In this document: positions 1 to 5,015 of the stretch, in pieces | Position numbering within the stretch: the first letter of the stretch is position 1 | How the letters are laid out: every line of letters starts with the position of its first letter | Source: an uncultured Anaerotruncus sp. | Lineage (GTDB): Bacteria; Bacillota; Clostridia; Oscillospirales; CAG-272 | Reading direction: 5' to 3' | Assembly (NCBI GenBank): GCA_905210995.1 | Contig: CAJLZE010000079.1 | Span: forward strand, 1-8,360 | DNA: 8,360 nt | The notes under the pieces: generated by a model | What the model was told of the DNA's origin: nothing | Databases searched by the model: none | Seen by the model: the letters and a program-made list of their open reading frames with translations, nothing else | Program-made: the position numbers and the translations under genes

Positions 1-347
1 CCCGCCGTAAAGGCTGATTTTGCCGCAGGCGTCGCAATCGCAATGATCATGTCGCAGCCGCCCGACACCATGCTCTGGGCAAATGCGGTGCAGTCGGAAT
101 CATAAGAGTTCGGCGAGCCTGTCTGGACGTCAAGCTCGTATTTCACGTCCGACGCCTCGAGCGCTGCAAGAATGCCCTCGCGGCAGTTGTCGAGAGAGGG
201 GTTGGGCATGAGCTGTATCACGCCTATCTTTATCGTTTCACCTGCGGCAGCCTTTTCGGCAAGCGTCTTCTGTCCGCCGCATGCGGACAGAAGAATAGTT
301 GTGAGCAGCATGAGCGCCGCAAGTGTAAGAGAAAGTATTTTTTTCAT
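1..347 (-). CDS. trpX: Tryptophan ABC transporter substrate-binding lipoprotein (TrpX-like), N-terminal part; runs off the window
   Basis: This is the first ~115 residues of an extracytoplasmic solute-binding lipoprotein; the rest lies beyond position 1. The start at 347 gives a Lys-Lys n-region, a hydrophobic segment and the lipobox LSAC with the lipidated Cys at residue 23. Mature-domain blocks typical of the ABC_sub_bind family (PF04392) follow: KIGVIQL, a PSLD..REGI segment, then FAQSMVSGG and CDMIIAIATPAAKSA. The family feeds small hydrophobic substrates, including aromatic amino acids, to an ABC permease and ATPase, which would be encoded off-window to the left. The ribosome binding site is AAGGA at 360-364, spaced rather far (12 nt) from the ATG. 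The Trp-specific T-box immediately upstream is the main reason for assigning tryptophan; the protein fragment alone shows only the family. Confidence 0.85.
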   Translation of the reverse strand, partial: MKKILSLTLAALMLLTTILLSACGGQKTLAEKAAAGETIKIGVIQLMPNPSLDNCREGILAALEASDVKYELDVQTGSPNSYDSDCTAFAQSMVSGGCDMIIAIATPAAKSAFTA

Positions 348-374
348 TTCGGTTCACCGTCCTTAAAAAGATCA

Positions 375-420
375 AATAAAAAACGCCCCGGACGCCGTAC
401 ATATACACGGCATCCGGGGC
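375..420 (-). terminator. Intrinsic terminator of the tryptophan T-box leader
   Basis: On the minus strand a 12-bp stem forms between 409-420 and 385-396 with one G-U pair. It is closed by a loop of about 12 nt and followed by GTTTTTTATTT (384-374). It lies between the T-box sequence and the trpX start, so it is the regulated terminator: formed when tRNA-Trp is charged and displaced by the antiterminator when uncharged tRNA binds. Confidence 0.93.
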
Positions 421-687
421 GAATATTTCAAAAATAATATCCGCGGTACCACCCGAATCGGAATGATCCACTCTGTTTGCGCACGAAAATGCACAGCGCC
501 GCTGATAACGGGAGCGCACCCCGTCGGAAACTACTGGCGGCATGGCGGCGAATGATCGCCCGCGACTGCCGTTTTCGGTCCGCCCTCGGAAGGCCATTCA
601 CGCGCGCTTTCGTACCGCGATCGCACCGCCCGCGGCTCTCTTTGCCGTTCGACGCACGCTACTTTTCTTCCTCATCGGTTTTTTGTT
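385..687 (-). promoter_or_regulatory. T-box riboswitch, specifier UGG (tryptophan)
   Basis: The minus strand carries the highly conserved T-box sequence GGGTGGTACCGCGG (454-441), directly followed by the terminator stem. About 100-130 nt upstream Stem I can be drawn. The basal helix is GGAAG (671-667) with CTTCC (592-588), and the next helix is CGTGCG with CGCGCG. The internal loop between them contains AAAAGUAG on one side and UGAAUGGC on the other. This matches the S-turn layout (AGUA opposite GAA), which places the specifier codon directly after GAA: UGG, Trp, at 596-594. AGAGAG and GGTG elements of the distal Stem I are also present. The leader senses uncharged tRNA-Trp and controls the transporter gene. 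The alternative register AUG (Met) is less consistent with the GAA-specifier spacing. A 119-codon open frame runs through the leader and is not a gene. Confidence 0.93.
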
Positions 688-693
688 GGCGTT

Positions 694-722
694 ATTGTAT
701 CACAACGCGCGGCGCTTGTCAA
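694..722 (-). promoter_or_regulatory. Sigma-A-type promoter of the T-box/trpX transcript
   Basis: On the minus strand a consensus -35 TTGACA (722-717) is followed by exactly 17 bp and TACAAT (699-694). Transcription would start near 687, just before Stem I of the T-box. Confidence 0.9.
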
Positions 723-741
723 GGGGTAAAATAAATTTTTC

Positions 742-763
742 AAAAAAATTTTCGGAGCGAAAA
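742..763 (-). terminator. Weak intrinsic terminator after tepA
   Basis: Minus strand: TTTTCG (763-758), loop CTC, CGAAAA (754-749), then seven T (748-742). The stem is short and AT-rich, so termination may be partial; some tepA transcripts could run on into the trpX leader. Confidence 0.55.
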
Positions 764-781
764 TGAAATATCACAGCAGCA

Positions 782-1540
782 TTATTGCATTTTTATCAGC
801 TCGCGCATTGCGCGCAGAGCGTCGCTCAACCCGCCTATGCTGTCGATCAGCCCGTGGGAGACGGCTTCCTTTCCGTCGAGCACGGTGCCGATATCGTTGG
901 CAATGCGGTCGGAACGCATTATCATATCGTAAAGATCGTCCTTTTTTGCCTTCGAATGAGCACATATGAAGTCAAGAATGCGATCCTGCATATCGTGAAA
1001 ATAATTGTAGGTCTGCGGCGCACCTATCACCGTTCCGCTTATCCGCACGGGGTGCAGCGTCATCGTGGCGCTCGGGACGATGAAGGAACGCCGCGCCGAA
1101 ACTGCAAGAGGCACGCCGATGGAATGCCCGCCGCCTATCACCAGCGACACAGTCGGCTTTGACATCGACGCAACCATTTCGGCTATCGCCAGCCCCGCCT
1201 CAACGTCTCCGCCCATCGTGTTCAGTATAAGCAGCACACCGTCGGTGCGGTCGTCCTCCTCTATTGCGGCAAGCTGCGGGATTATGTGCTCGTATCTTGT
1301 TGTTTTCTGATTGTCGCCGAGCAGGTAGTGTCCCTCCACCTGACCGATTATGCACATACAGTATATCGCCTCGCGCGCGTTCTCGGCAAGCACCGAGCCG
1401 CTGTCGCACACCGAGCTGTCGTCGGGAGCGCCGTGCGGCGCCTTACCGCAGTCGTCCGCGCCGCCGTCGCGCCGCACGCGGTGAAAATTTTCTTCGTCCG
1501 GCGCCGCCGCGCCCTCTTTTTGTTCGTTTCGTTCGTTCAT
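782..1540 (-). CDS. tepA: TepA-like ClpP-family serine peptidase
   Basis: A 252-residue protein of the ClpP/crotonase fold, closest to the translocation-enhancing protein TepA (YmfB) of Bacillus. Residues 1-55 are charged, low-complexity and probably disordered. From about residue 57 the ClpP-like core is clear: LLILNTMGGDVEAG (oxyanion strand and Gly-Gly region, 103-116), the nucleophile motif GGGHSIGVPLA with Ser140, and the MTLHPVR motif with the probable catalytic His163. Asp216 (or Asp211) would complete the triad, and EAVSHGLIDSIGG follows near the C-terminus. No N-terminal signal peptide or membrane span is seen, so a cytoplasmic location is likely. TepA has been linked to protein export and to degradation of small secreted or spore proteins in Bacillus; the substrate here is unknown. 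The start at 1540 is supported by AGGGGAGG at 1558-1551. The gene is monocistronic and divergent from the pduL unit. Confidence 0.88.
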   Translation of the reverse strand: MNERNEQKEGAAAPDEENFHRVRRDGGADDCGKAPHGAPDDSSVCDSGSVLAENAREAIYCMCIIGQVEGHYLLGDNQKTTRYEHIIPQLAAIEEDDRTDGVLLILNTMGGDVEAGLAIAEMVASMSKPTVSLVIGGGHSIGVPLAVSARRSFIVPSATMTLHPVRISGTVIGAPQTYNYFHDMQDRILDFICAHSKAKKDDLYDMIMRSDRIANDIGTVLDGKEAVSHGLIDSIGGLSDALRAMRELIKMQ

Positions 1541-1597
1541 TGCGAAAATACCTCCCCTTGTCCGTGTCGCCGTTCACCGTTCATCGGAATTAGTATT

Positions 1598-1626
1598 TAC
1601 ATAAAATGCGGGATTATGTCCTTCAA
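1598..1626 (-). promoter_or_regulatory. Probable promoter of tepA
   Basis: Minus strand: TTGAAG (1626-1621), a 17-bp spacer and TATGTA (1603-1598). Both boxes deviate from consensus, so this is a plausible rather than certain assignment. It faces away from the pduL promoter, with only about 15 bp between the two -35 boxes. Confidence 0.45.
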
Positions 1627-1637
1627 ATCACGAAAAA

Positions 1638-1654
1638 ATGATTTACAAAATCAT
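1638..1654. promoter_or_regulatory. Candidate operator palindrome over the -35 box
   Basis: A perfect inverted repeat, ATGATTT-ACA-AAATCAT, covers the -35 hexamer (1642-1647) of the pduL promoter and lies just upstream of the tepA -35. A dimeric repressor bound here would block the pduL unit. The bases are AT-rich, so chance occurrence is possible. Confidence 0.4.
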
Positions 1655-1670
1655 AAAAATGTGATATAAT
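1642..1670 (+). promoter_or_regulatory. Promoter of the pduL/NifU-like/GGGtGRT unit
   Basis: The -35 is TTTACA (1642-1647), the spacer is 17 bp, and the -10 is a perfect TATAAT (1665-1670) preceded by TG at 1662-1663, giving an extended -10 (TGATATAAT). Transcription would start near 1677, leaving a leader of about 120 nt. Confidence 0.85.
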
Positions 1671-1688
1671 GAGACGGAATGAAAAAAG

Positions 1689-1779
1689 TTCGTCCGACCC
1701 GCCGAGGGTCATGGCATGACCTCCGGCAGATCCTGTCCGAAACGAAATGATAATACCGGGCGGCGCTTCCGTCCCCGGT
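1689..1779 (+). promoter_or_regulatory. Structured 5' leader of the pduL unit, unrecognised class
   Basis: Three helices can be drawn. TTCGT (1689-1693) pairs with ACGAA (1742-1746). Inside it is a hairpin with 12-nt arms, 1701-1712 with 1716-1727 (loop GGC, one A-C mismatch, one G-U pair). A separate hairpin follows, ACCGGG (1755-1760) with CCCGGT (1774-1779), containing an inner CGG/CCG pairing, and ends nine bases before the AAGGAG ribosome binding site (1788-1793). No U-run follows any stem, so it does not look like an attenuator; an effect on translation or mRNA stability would fit better. I do not recognise it as a known riboswitch. Confidence 0.45.
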
Positions 1780-1798
1780 CAAGTTCAAGGAGTAAAAC

Positions 1799-2371
1799 AT
1801 GGATAAAACATTTATCGTCGAAACCTCCGCGCGGCATATCCACCTGACGCATGAAGCTGTTTCCGTTCTTTACGGCGAGGGCGCTGTTCTCACGCCCAAG
1901 AAGATGCTGAGCCAGCCCGGTCAGTTTGCCTCTGCCAACGAAAAGCTGACTATCGTCGGTCCCAAGGGCAGCCTTTCTGCCAGCGTGCTGGGACCCGAAA
2001 GACCTCAGAACCAGGTCGAGCTTTCGTTTACCGACGCACGCGCGCTCGGCATCACGCCTCCCGTCCGCGAGAGCGGCGACATTGCCGGAACTCCCGGTGT
2101 GAAGCTCGTCGGCCCCGCAGGTGAGATAGAGATCTCCGAGGGCTGCATCGTAGCAAAGCGTCACATACATATGACTCCCGAGGATGCAGAGCGTCTCGGC
2201 GTCTCCGATAAGGAGATCGTAAAGGTAAAGCTCGACACCGCCCGCCCGCTCATTTTTGACGACGTCGTGGTGAGAGTCAGCCCCAAATTCGCGCTTGCGA
2301 TGCACATCGATACCGATGAGTGCAATGCCGCGGCCGCTTTCGGCGCCGTGCTCGGTGAGATAGTAAAATAA
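1799..2371 (+). CDS. pduL: PduL-type phosphate acyltransferase (phosphotransacylase)
   Basis: A 190-residue PduL-family enzyme, which interconverts acyl-CoA (acetyl- or propionyl-CoA) and acyl-phosphate. It shows the duplicated PduL barrel with its zinc-binding signatures: SARHIHLT (10-17) in the first half, KRHIHMTPEDAERLG (120-134) in the second, and the C-terminal MHIDTDECNAA (168-178) that supplies the third His. LGPERPQNQVELS (64-76) matches the conserved LGP.R..TQVE segment. The protein begins almost directly at the catalytic domain, so the N-terminal encapsulation peptide of microcompartment-targeted PduL is absent. That suggests a free cytosolic enzyme for ATP-yielding acyl-phosphate metabolism. 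No acetate kinase gene is adjacent. The ribosome binding site AAGGAG (1788-1793) fixes the start. The NifU-like gene follows 49 bp downstream with no terminator between. Confidence 0.93.
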   Translation: MDKTFIVETSARHIHLTHEAVSVLYGEGAVLTPKKMLSQPGQFASANEKLTIVGPKGSLSASVLGPERPQNQVELSFTDARALGITPPVRESGDIAGTPGVKLVGPAGEIEISEGCIVAKRHIHMTPEDAERLGVSDKEIVKVKLDTARPLIFDDVVVRVSPKFALAMHIDTDECNAAAAFGAVLGEIVK

Positions 2372-2372
2372 G

Positions 2373-2391
2373 ATATTATAAAAAATAATAT
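2373..2391 (+). other. Small AT-only hairpin between pduL and the NifU-like gene
   Basis: ATATTAT (2373-2379) and ATAATAT (2385-2391) form a 7-bp inverted repeat around five A. It is thermodynamically weak and has no T-run after it, so it is unlikely to terminate. It may only reflect the AT-rich spacer, or mark an RNA processing point between the two genes. Confidence 0.3.
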
Positions 2392-2420
2392 AAACCCCAA
2401 TAAGAAAGGATTGTTCCGAA

Positions 2421-3146
2421 ATGAGCAAAGTAAGCGAATGCCCTTACGCAATGAGCGCCGAAGTCGCCGCGCAGTGCAAGGTGACAAAAGGCTGTGACCA
2501 TGGTCCCGCCCCGATACCGGAGGAGGGCAAATGGATCCAGGCAAAGGAAGTCAGCGATATTTCCGCATATACCCACGGTGTGGGATGGTGCGCCCCTCAG
2601 CAGGGAGCCTGCAAGCTCTCCCTCAACGTCAAGAACGGTGTCATCGAGGAAGCCCTCGTTGAGACGGTCGGATGTTCCGGCATGACCCACTCCGCAGCTA
2701 TGGCAGCCGAGATCCTTCCCGGCAAGACCATTCTCGAGGCTCTCAACACAGACCTCGTGTGCGACGCCATCAACACCGCAATGCGCGAGCTCTTCCTTCA
2801 GATCGTATACGGCAGAAGCCAGTCTGCGTTCTCCGAGGGCGGACTTGTCATCGGCGCCGGTCTTGAGGACCTCGGCAAGGGTGCACGTTCGATGGTCGGT
2901 ACCATGTACGGCACAAAGGAAAAGGGCGTGCGGTACCTCGAAATGACCGAGGGCTACTGCACCAGAATGGCACTTGACGCAAACAACGAAGTCATCGGCT
3001 ACGAGTTCGTCTCTCTCGGCAAGATGACCGACTTCATCAAGAAGGGCATGGAGCCGAACGAGGCTTATGCCAAGGCTATGGGTCACTACGGCCGCTTCAA
3101 CCCCGAGGACGGCGCGGTCAAGTACATAGACCCCCGCAAGGAATAA
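2421..3146 (+). CDS. NifU_N-like iron-sulfur scaffold-type protein, partner of the GGGtGRT protein
   Basis: 241 residues. The central part resembles the NifU/IscU scaffold domain (PF01592): VGWCAPQQGACKLSLNVKNG (54-73), then IEEALVETVGCSGMTHSAAM (75-94), where GCSG aligns with the GCGS Cys-loop of IscU, and LPGKTILEAL (99-108), matching the GKSLDEA segment. Candidate cluster ligands are Cys57 or Cys64 and Cys85; the third IscU-type Cys near the domain end is not evident, although Cys114 and Cys180 exist. A Cys-bearing N-terminus (Cys7, Cys19, Cys25) and a ~100-residue C-terminal extension (from about 140) have no counterpart in classical IscU. No cysteine desulfurase is nearby, so a dedicated rather than general Fe-S role is likely; this is inference. 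The start at 2421 follows AAAGGA (2405-2410). The GGGtGRT gene starts 18 bp after the stop, so the two are surely co-transcribed. Confidence 0.8.
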   Translation: MSKVSECPYAMSAEVAAQCKVTKGCDHGPAPIPEEGKWIQAKEVSDISAYTHGVGWCAPQQGACKLSLNVKNGVIEEALVETVGCSGMTHSAAMAAEILPGKTILEALNTDLVCDAINTAMRELFLQIVYGRSQSAFSEGGLVIGAGLEDLGKGARSMVGTMYGTKEKGVRYLEMTEGYCTRMALDANNEVIGYEFVSLGKMTDFIKKGMEPNEAYAKAMGHYGRFNPEDGAVKYIDPRKE

Positions 3147-3164
3147 TTAAAGGAGGAGACGAAA

Positions 3165-4166
3165 ATGGCTAATTTTGAAGGTTACGAAAGACGCGAGGCG
3201 AAGATCCTCGGCGTTCTCAAGGAATACGGCATCTCCTCTATCGACGAGTGCAAAAAGATCTGCGACGATGCGGGCATCGACCCTTACACCATCGTACAGG
3301 AAACACAGCCAATCTGCTTTGAAAACGCAAAGTGGGCATACACCGTGGGCGCCGCCATCGCCATAAAGAAGGGCGACAAGAAGGCTGCCGATGCCGCTGC
3401 CGATATCGGTATCGGACTTCAGTCCTTCTGCATCCCCGGCTCGGTCGCCGAAAACCGCAAGGTCGGTCTCGGCCACGGCAACCTCGGCAAGATGCTCCTC
3501 TCCGAGGAGACCGAGTGCTTCTGCTTCCTCGCCGGTCACGAGTCTTTCGCGGCTGCCGAGGGCGCTATCAAGATCGCTCTCAACGCCAACAAGGTAAGAG
3601 TCAAGCCCCTGCGCGTTATCCTCAACGGTCTCGGCAAGGATGCCGCATACATCATTTCCCGCATCAACGGCTTCACCTATGTGCAGACCGAGTTCGATCC
3701 CTACACCGAGACGGTCAAGATCGTTCGCGAGGTCCCGTTCTCGAACGGCGCGCGCGCAAAGGTCCGCTGCTACGGCGCAGACAACGTGCCGGAAGGTGTT
3801 GCCATCATGAAGCTCGAGAAGGTCGGCGTTTCCATCACCGGTAACTCCACCAACCCGACAAGATTCCAGCACCCCGTCGCGGGCACCTACAAGAAATGGT
3901 GCGTCGAGAACGGTGTTAAGTACTTCTCCGTTGCTTCCGGCGGCGGAACGGGCAGAACGCTGCATCCCGATAACATGGCTGCCGGTCCTTCCTCTTACGG
4001 CATGACAGATACCATGGGCAGAATGCACTCCGACGCGCAGTTCGCAGGCTCGTCCTCCGTTCCCGCGCACGTTGAGATGATGGGTCTCATCGGTATGGGC
4101 AACAACCCGATGGTCGGCGCGACCGTTGCAGTCGCTGTCGCTGTCGAAGAGGCAATGAAGAAATAA
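3165..4166 (+). CDS. GGGtGRT family protein of unknown function
   Basis: 333 residues. The signature GGGTGRT lies at 259-265, inside a very conserved-looking C-terminal half: SITGNSTNPTRFQHPVAG (223-240), LHPDNMAAGPSSYGMTDTMGRMHSD (266-290), and SSVPAHVEMMGLIGMGNNPMVGAT (297-320). This identifies the GGGtGRT family (PF14057), which has no assigned function. The protein is soluble, with no signal peptide or membrane span. Gly-rich loops with Arg, His and Asp, and eight Cys (29, 33, 51, 89, 118, 120, 202, 246), leave open a cofactor- or nucleotide-binding enzyme, possibly receiving an Fe-S cluster from the neighbouring NifU-like protein; that is inference. The ribosome binding site AAGGAGGAG (3150-3158) is near-perfect and codons are strongly biased to ATC, CTC, AAG and GAG, suggesting high expression. 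A 364-codon open frame on the opposite strand is a shadow. Confidence 0.9.
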   Translation: MANFEGYERREAKILGVLKEYGISSIDECKKICDDAGIDPYTIVQETQPICFENAKWAYTVGAAIAIKKGDKKAADAAADIGIGLQSFCIPGSVAENRKVGLGHGNLGKMLLSEETECFCFLAGHESFAAAEGAIKIALNANKVRVKPLRVILNGLGKDAAYIISRINGFTYVQTEFDPYTETVKIVREVPFSNGARAKVRCYGADNVPEGVAIMKLEKVGVSITGNSTNPTRFQHPVAGTYKKWCVENGVKYFSVASGGGTGRTLHPDNMAAGPSSYGMTDTMGRMHSDAQFAGSSSVPAHVEMMGLIGMGNNPMVGATVAVAVAVEEAMKK

Positions 4167-4182
4167 TCGTTTACAGCTTTTT

Positions 4183-4212
4183 GAGCCGTCGGAATGAAAA
4201 TTCCGGCGGCTC
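4183..4212 (+). terminator. Strong hairpin at the end of the pduL unit, lacking a U-run
   Basis: Thirteen-base arms (4183-4195 and 4200-4212) pair fully with one G-U and close on a GAAA tetraloop. It starts 16 bp after the GGGtGRT stop. No T-run follows (next bases TCGCAATATC), so it is not a canonical intrinsic terminator on either strand. It may protect the 3' end of the mRNA or act as a partial barrier, with the lipoprotein gene reached by read-through. Confidence 0.5.
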
Positions 4213-4283
4213 TCGCAATATCTGCGCCGCAAAACGTACATACGGGGTGAAGAGGATCAAAAACACCGAAAACGGAGGACCTT

Positions 4284-4922
4284 ATGATGAGAAAACATCT
4301 TTTTTGCCGTGCGTTGGCTGCGCTTTTGGTATGGGCGGCAGCGATAGTGTGCCTTTCGGCATGTCAAAACAAAGCTTTGCCTCCCTCGGGCGTCACGGAA
4401 GCCCCGCCGCAAACAGCGCCGAATGAGACTCTGAGCGCTGCCGGCAGCGTCTATCGCTGTGACGTTACCGCCGCGACCGCGAGAGACGTGCTTGCGGGGT
4501 ATACGGTAAAGAGGATATCCTTTGAGGATCACGATAAAATAAAAACTTCCGAGTTTCCCATGACTCCGCTCGCCTCAGCCGACCGGCTTGAAGCGTTTCT
4601 CGACGCTGCAAGGCTCAATGAGTACTATGTGAAAGAGGTCATGAGCATCGAAAAATACGACAGCGACTTTTTTGCGACTTATGCGCTCGTGCCGGTCGTT
4701 ATCACGTTTGCACCGAGCGGCTCGATAAGCTATGCCGTGGAGAGCGCCGTGCTTGAGGGCGGCAGACTGACCGTGGCGGTCGCCGAGACGATCCCCGCGT
4801 GCGGCACTTGCGATGAGGCGTCGTGGCTTTTGCTTGCCGAGGTCAAAAAAGCGGACATTTCCGATGCGGAAAGCTTTGATGCGACGGTAAGAACAATCAG
4901 TTTGCCGCGTACCGGTCGATAA
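4284..4922 (+). CDS. Predicted lipoprotein of unknown function, possibly PrcB_C-like
   Basis: 212 residues beginning with a type II signal peptide: basic start, hydrophobic stretch, and lipobox LSAC with the lipidated Cys27. A Pro/Thr/Ser-rich linker follows (30-50). The folded part (about 55-205) ends in a strand-rich segment, ISYAVESAVLEGGRLTVAVAETIP (148-171), then CGTCDEASWLLLAEVKK. This resembles the PrcB_C-type small beta domains found in many clostridial lipoproteins, but I would not assign it firmly. Cys173 and Cys176 make a CxxC that could form a disulfide outside the cell. GGAGG (4274-4278) serves either ATG at 4284 (spacing 5) or ATG at 4287 (spacing 8, the better fit), changing the protein by one residue. 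I see no convincing promoter directly upstream; read-through from the GGGtGRT unit is possible. The next gene has its own promoter. Confidence 0.75.
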   Translation: MMRKHLFCRALAALLVWAAAIVCLSACQNKALPPSGVTEAPPQTAPNETLSAAGSVYRCDVTAATARDVLAGYTVKRISFEDHDKIKTSEFPMTPLASADRLEAFLDAARLNEYYVKEVMSIEKYDSDFFATYALVPVVITFAPSGSISYAVESAVLEGGRLTVAVAETIPACGTCDEASWLLLAEVKKADISDAESFDATVRTISLPRTGR

Positions 4923-4926
4923 ACTA

Positions 4927-4955
4927 TTGACAAACCCGTACTTTTATAGTATCAT
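4927..4955 (+). promoter_or_regulatory. Promoter of the SPFH/zinc-ribbon gene
   Basis: TTGACA (4927-4932), 17 bp, TATCAT (4950-4955), starting five bases after the lipoprotein stop. Transcription would begin near 4962, giving a leader of about 54 nt. Confidence 0.85.
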
Positions 4956-5015
4956 GTATATGTAAAAATATATCCGTGCACGGCACGGCGGAAAATATCC
5001 GGGAAAGGATCGGAC

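Noticed and set aside
238..597. A 119-codon minus-strand frame
   Set aside because: It coincides with the T-box leader and its terminator and runs on into trpX in another frame; the RNA structure explains the sequence.
1799..2371. A bacterial microcompartment locus, suggested by pduL
   Set aside because: No encapsulation peptide on PduL and no shell, diol dehydratase or aldehyde dehydrogenase genes in the window.
1709..2428. A 239-codon minus-strand frame opposite pduL
   Set aside because: Antisense shadow; pduL has its promoter, ribosome binding site and family motifs.
2376..3086. A 236-codon minus-strand frame opposite the NifU-like gene
   Set aside because: Same reason: antisense shadow of a recognised gene.
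2421..4166. L-serine dehydratase subunits
   Set aside because: A two-gene Fe-S-flavoured pair suggested this at first, but the GGGTGRT signature and NifU-like Cys-loop do not belong to that enzyme.
3147..4241. A 364-codon minus-strand frame opposite the GGGtGRT gene
   Set aside because: It is a shadow caused by the strongly biased GC-rich third positions of the real gene; its translation matches no family I know and it lacks a convincing ribosome binding site.
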